6,735 nt of DNA from Candidatus Pacearchaeota archaeon (GTDB lineage: Archaea > Nanobdellota > Nanobdellia > Pacearchaeales > GW2011-AR1): contig WJLK01000003.1 of the NCBI GenBank assembly GCA_014728565.1, forward strand, positions 1 through 6,735. The letters run 5' to 3'. Below the pieces are notes generated by a model, which saw nothing but the letters and a program-made list of their open reading frames with translations, did no database searches and was not told where the DNA came from. Below, one piece after another: positions 5,740 to 6,735 of the stretch. Numbering within the stretch: the stretch's first letter is position 1; every line of letters begins with the position of its first letter. Made by a program: the position numbers and the translations under genes.

Positions 5740-6735
5740 TTAATTTTTAAGTGCATTGTCTATCTTGCTATTAACAAAATCTGTTGATTTAACCTGAGGT
5801 TTCCATGCTCCTCTAAAATCATCAACTAATCTTCCATTATAAAATATTTTTATTCTTGGAATTGGCAAACCCGCCTTTAATAAATTAGTATCATATACAA
5901 AATAAAAATCATCTCTTTTTTGCGAAACTTGCTGTACAGCATCTTTAAACATTACACAGTACTTGCACCATGCCTGTCCATATTCAACAATAACAACTCT
6001 CTGTTTTAAAGGATCAAATTCTCCATTTTTATTATTTGATGTTTTGCATATTCTACCAAGTCTATTCCCTAGTTCTCTTCCTAGAGCTGTGGTCTGCAGG
6101 TTTTTATAAGAGGTATCTAATTTTTCAAAATATTCCTTGGAGTTTTCATCTATATTAGTTCCAGTATCTGGAGGTTTTACAGTAGGTGTTGTTCCTGTTT
6201 CAACAACCTTGAATTTATCTGGACTAAGTTTATCAAGTGCATCTCCAATTTTTTCAACATCTCCCTTAAGTAGTGAATAAGCATCTCCGTCATGACCTAT
6301 CTCTTTAAGGATTTTCTTTTGTTGGTCAGGAGTATGTGATAATAATGTCTTTAACCTGCTTATTCTTACTTTATTCTCTGCAATCTGAGCAAATTCAATC
6401 TTGCTAAAGATATTCTCCTCATTTGAAGGTCTGGCAAATCCATTATTCCCAAAAATATAATAATCCAAATCATGCTTCCATGTGTGAGTCTTTCCTGTTT
6501 TAGGGTCTGTGTAACTTGCTGTATATGCATTACCATCCTCATCCCTGCTTCTTATCTGAAAATTAATACTGTCTTTTCCCTGATTAGCAAACCTTCTGTG
6601 AATTCCAGTAGATTCTATCTGCACTGTTCCAGCTTTTAGATAACCCTCAACATACTCTGCAAACTGCTGACCTGTGTAAACAGTAAAAGGACCATCAGCA
6701 CTAACAAGATTAATTCTACCAGCTCTTTTCTCAAT
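5740..6735 (-). CDS. Partial scaffold protein with C-terminal thioredoxin-like domain (WCKYC)
   Basis: The last 331 codons of a gene run in from the right edge. The reading frame is open to 6735, so a GTG at 6622-6624 is an internal codon and not the start. Visible residues 1-73 are nearly identical to residues 378-450 of the CGPC protein; similarity continues, weaker, through YYIFGNNGFARP and a helical segment to about residue 155. A short Thr/Pro linker (ETGTTPTVKPPDTGT) follows. The C-terminal part is a thioredoxin-like fold: strand VVIVEYGQAW, then C257-K-Y-C260, strand FYFVYDT, IPRIKIFYNG with P293 in the cis-proline place, FRG and a final helix. It has an extra cysteine, C230. The linkage to secreted paralogs argues for an extracytoplasmic thiol oxidase, reductase or isomerase. 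By analogy with its paralogs the missing N-terminus should hold a signal peptide and beta repeats. Confidence 0.9.
   Translation of the reverse strand: MEKRAGRINLVSADGPFTVYTGQQFAEYVEGYLKAGTVQIESTGIHRRFANQGKDSINFQIRSRDEDGNAYTASYTDPKTGKTHTWKHDLDYYIFGNNGFARPSNEENIFSKIEFAQIAENKVRISRLKTLLSHTPDQQKKILKEIGHDGDAYSLLKGDVEKIGDALDKLSPDKFKVVETGTTPTVKPPDTGTNIDENSKEYFEKLDTSYKNLQTTALGRELGNRLGRICKTSNNKNGEFDPLKQRVVIVEYGQAWCKYCVMFKDAVQQVSQKRDDFYFVYDTNLLKAGLPIPRIKIFYNGRLVDDFRGAWKPQVKSTDFVNSKIDNALKN
6517..6735. repeat. Copy B of the 219-base near-identical block, reaching the window edge
   Basis: This is a direct repeat of 1061-1279, lying 5456 bases away and in the same orientation. Four of the six differences cluster within about ten bases (near 6710-6716), and they include both amino-acid changes. 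The left boundary is where the two genes diverge; the right boundary is not visible. Confidence 0.95.

Noticed and set aside
6622..6624. GTG as the start of the thioredoxin-type gene
   Set aside because: The frame stays open to the window edge and the 37 upstream codons encode residues nearly identical to the paralog, so this is an internal valine codon.
1..6735. tRNA, rRNA or transposase genes
   Set aside because: Coding sequence fills nearly the whole window, and I saw no cloverleaf, rRNA-like conserved stretch or transposase motif.

Overview
The window is AT-rich, and every gene lies on the minus strand, transcribed from the right edge to the left. The best guess for the source is an archaeon of the DPANN group (Woesearchaeota/Pacearchaeota-like). 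Three things suggest this. One gene has a KKAQVTIF-type class III (pilin-like) signal, which is common in those lineages. Arginine is mostly AGA/AGG. The genes are tightly packed and encode many secreted proteins. The lineage is inferred; no marker gene is present.

Layout in transcription order (right to left): (1) 5740-6735, the 3' part of a gene cut by the right edge: a secreted-type scaffold ending in a thioredoxin-like domain with WCKYC. (2) 4961-5704, a pilin-like, membrane-anchored protein with a CxxC pair. (3) 3054-4976, a signal peptide plus scaffold ending in a zinc metallopeptidase domain with HEFGH. (4) 2407-3048, a small protein with an N-terminal signal, a C-terminal membrane anchor and a basic tail. 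(5) 146-2410, a signal peptide plus scaffold, a long Gly/Ser/Thr/Pro linker and a small C-terminal CGPC domain. (6) 1-111, the first 37 codons of another signal-peptide protein cut by the left edge. Genes 2/3 and 4/5 overlap, and 3/4 and 1/2 are 5 and 35 bases apart, so genes 1-5 look like one transcription unit. No intergenic stretch exceeds about 35 bases.

The main observation is modularity. The three large proteins share related extracellular beta-rich scaffold sequence but end in three different enzyme-like modules: two CxxC thiol-redox candidates and one gluzincin protease. Two of the scaffolds share a 219-base block that is about 97% identical (213/219 bases, 71/73 residues), after which similarity drops. 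This resembles a locus where a constant delivery or display scaffold is combined with changing C-terminal effectors, accompanied by two small membrane proteins. I do not recognise it as a described system. An export, surface-display or cell-contact role is an inference from domain content only.
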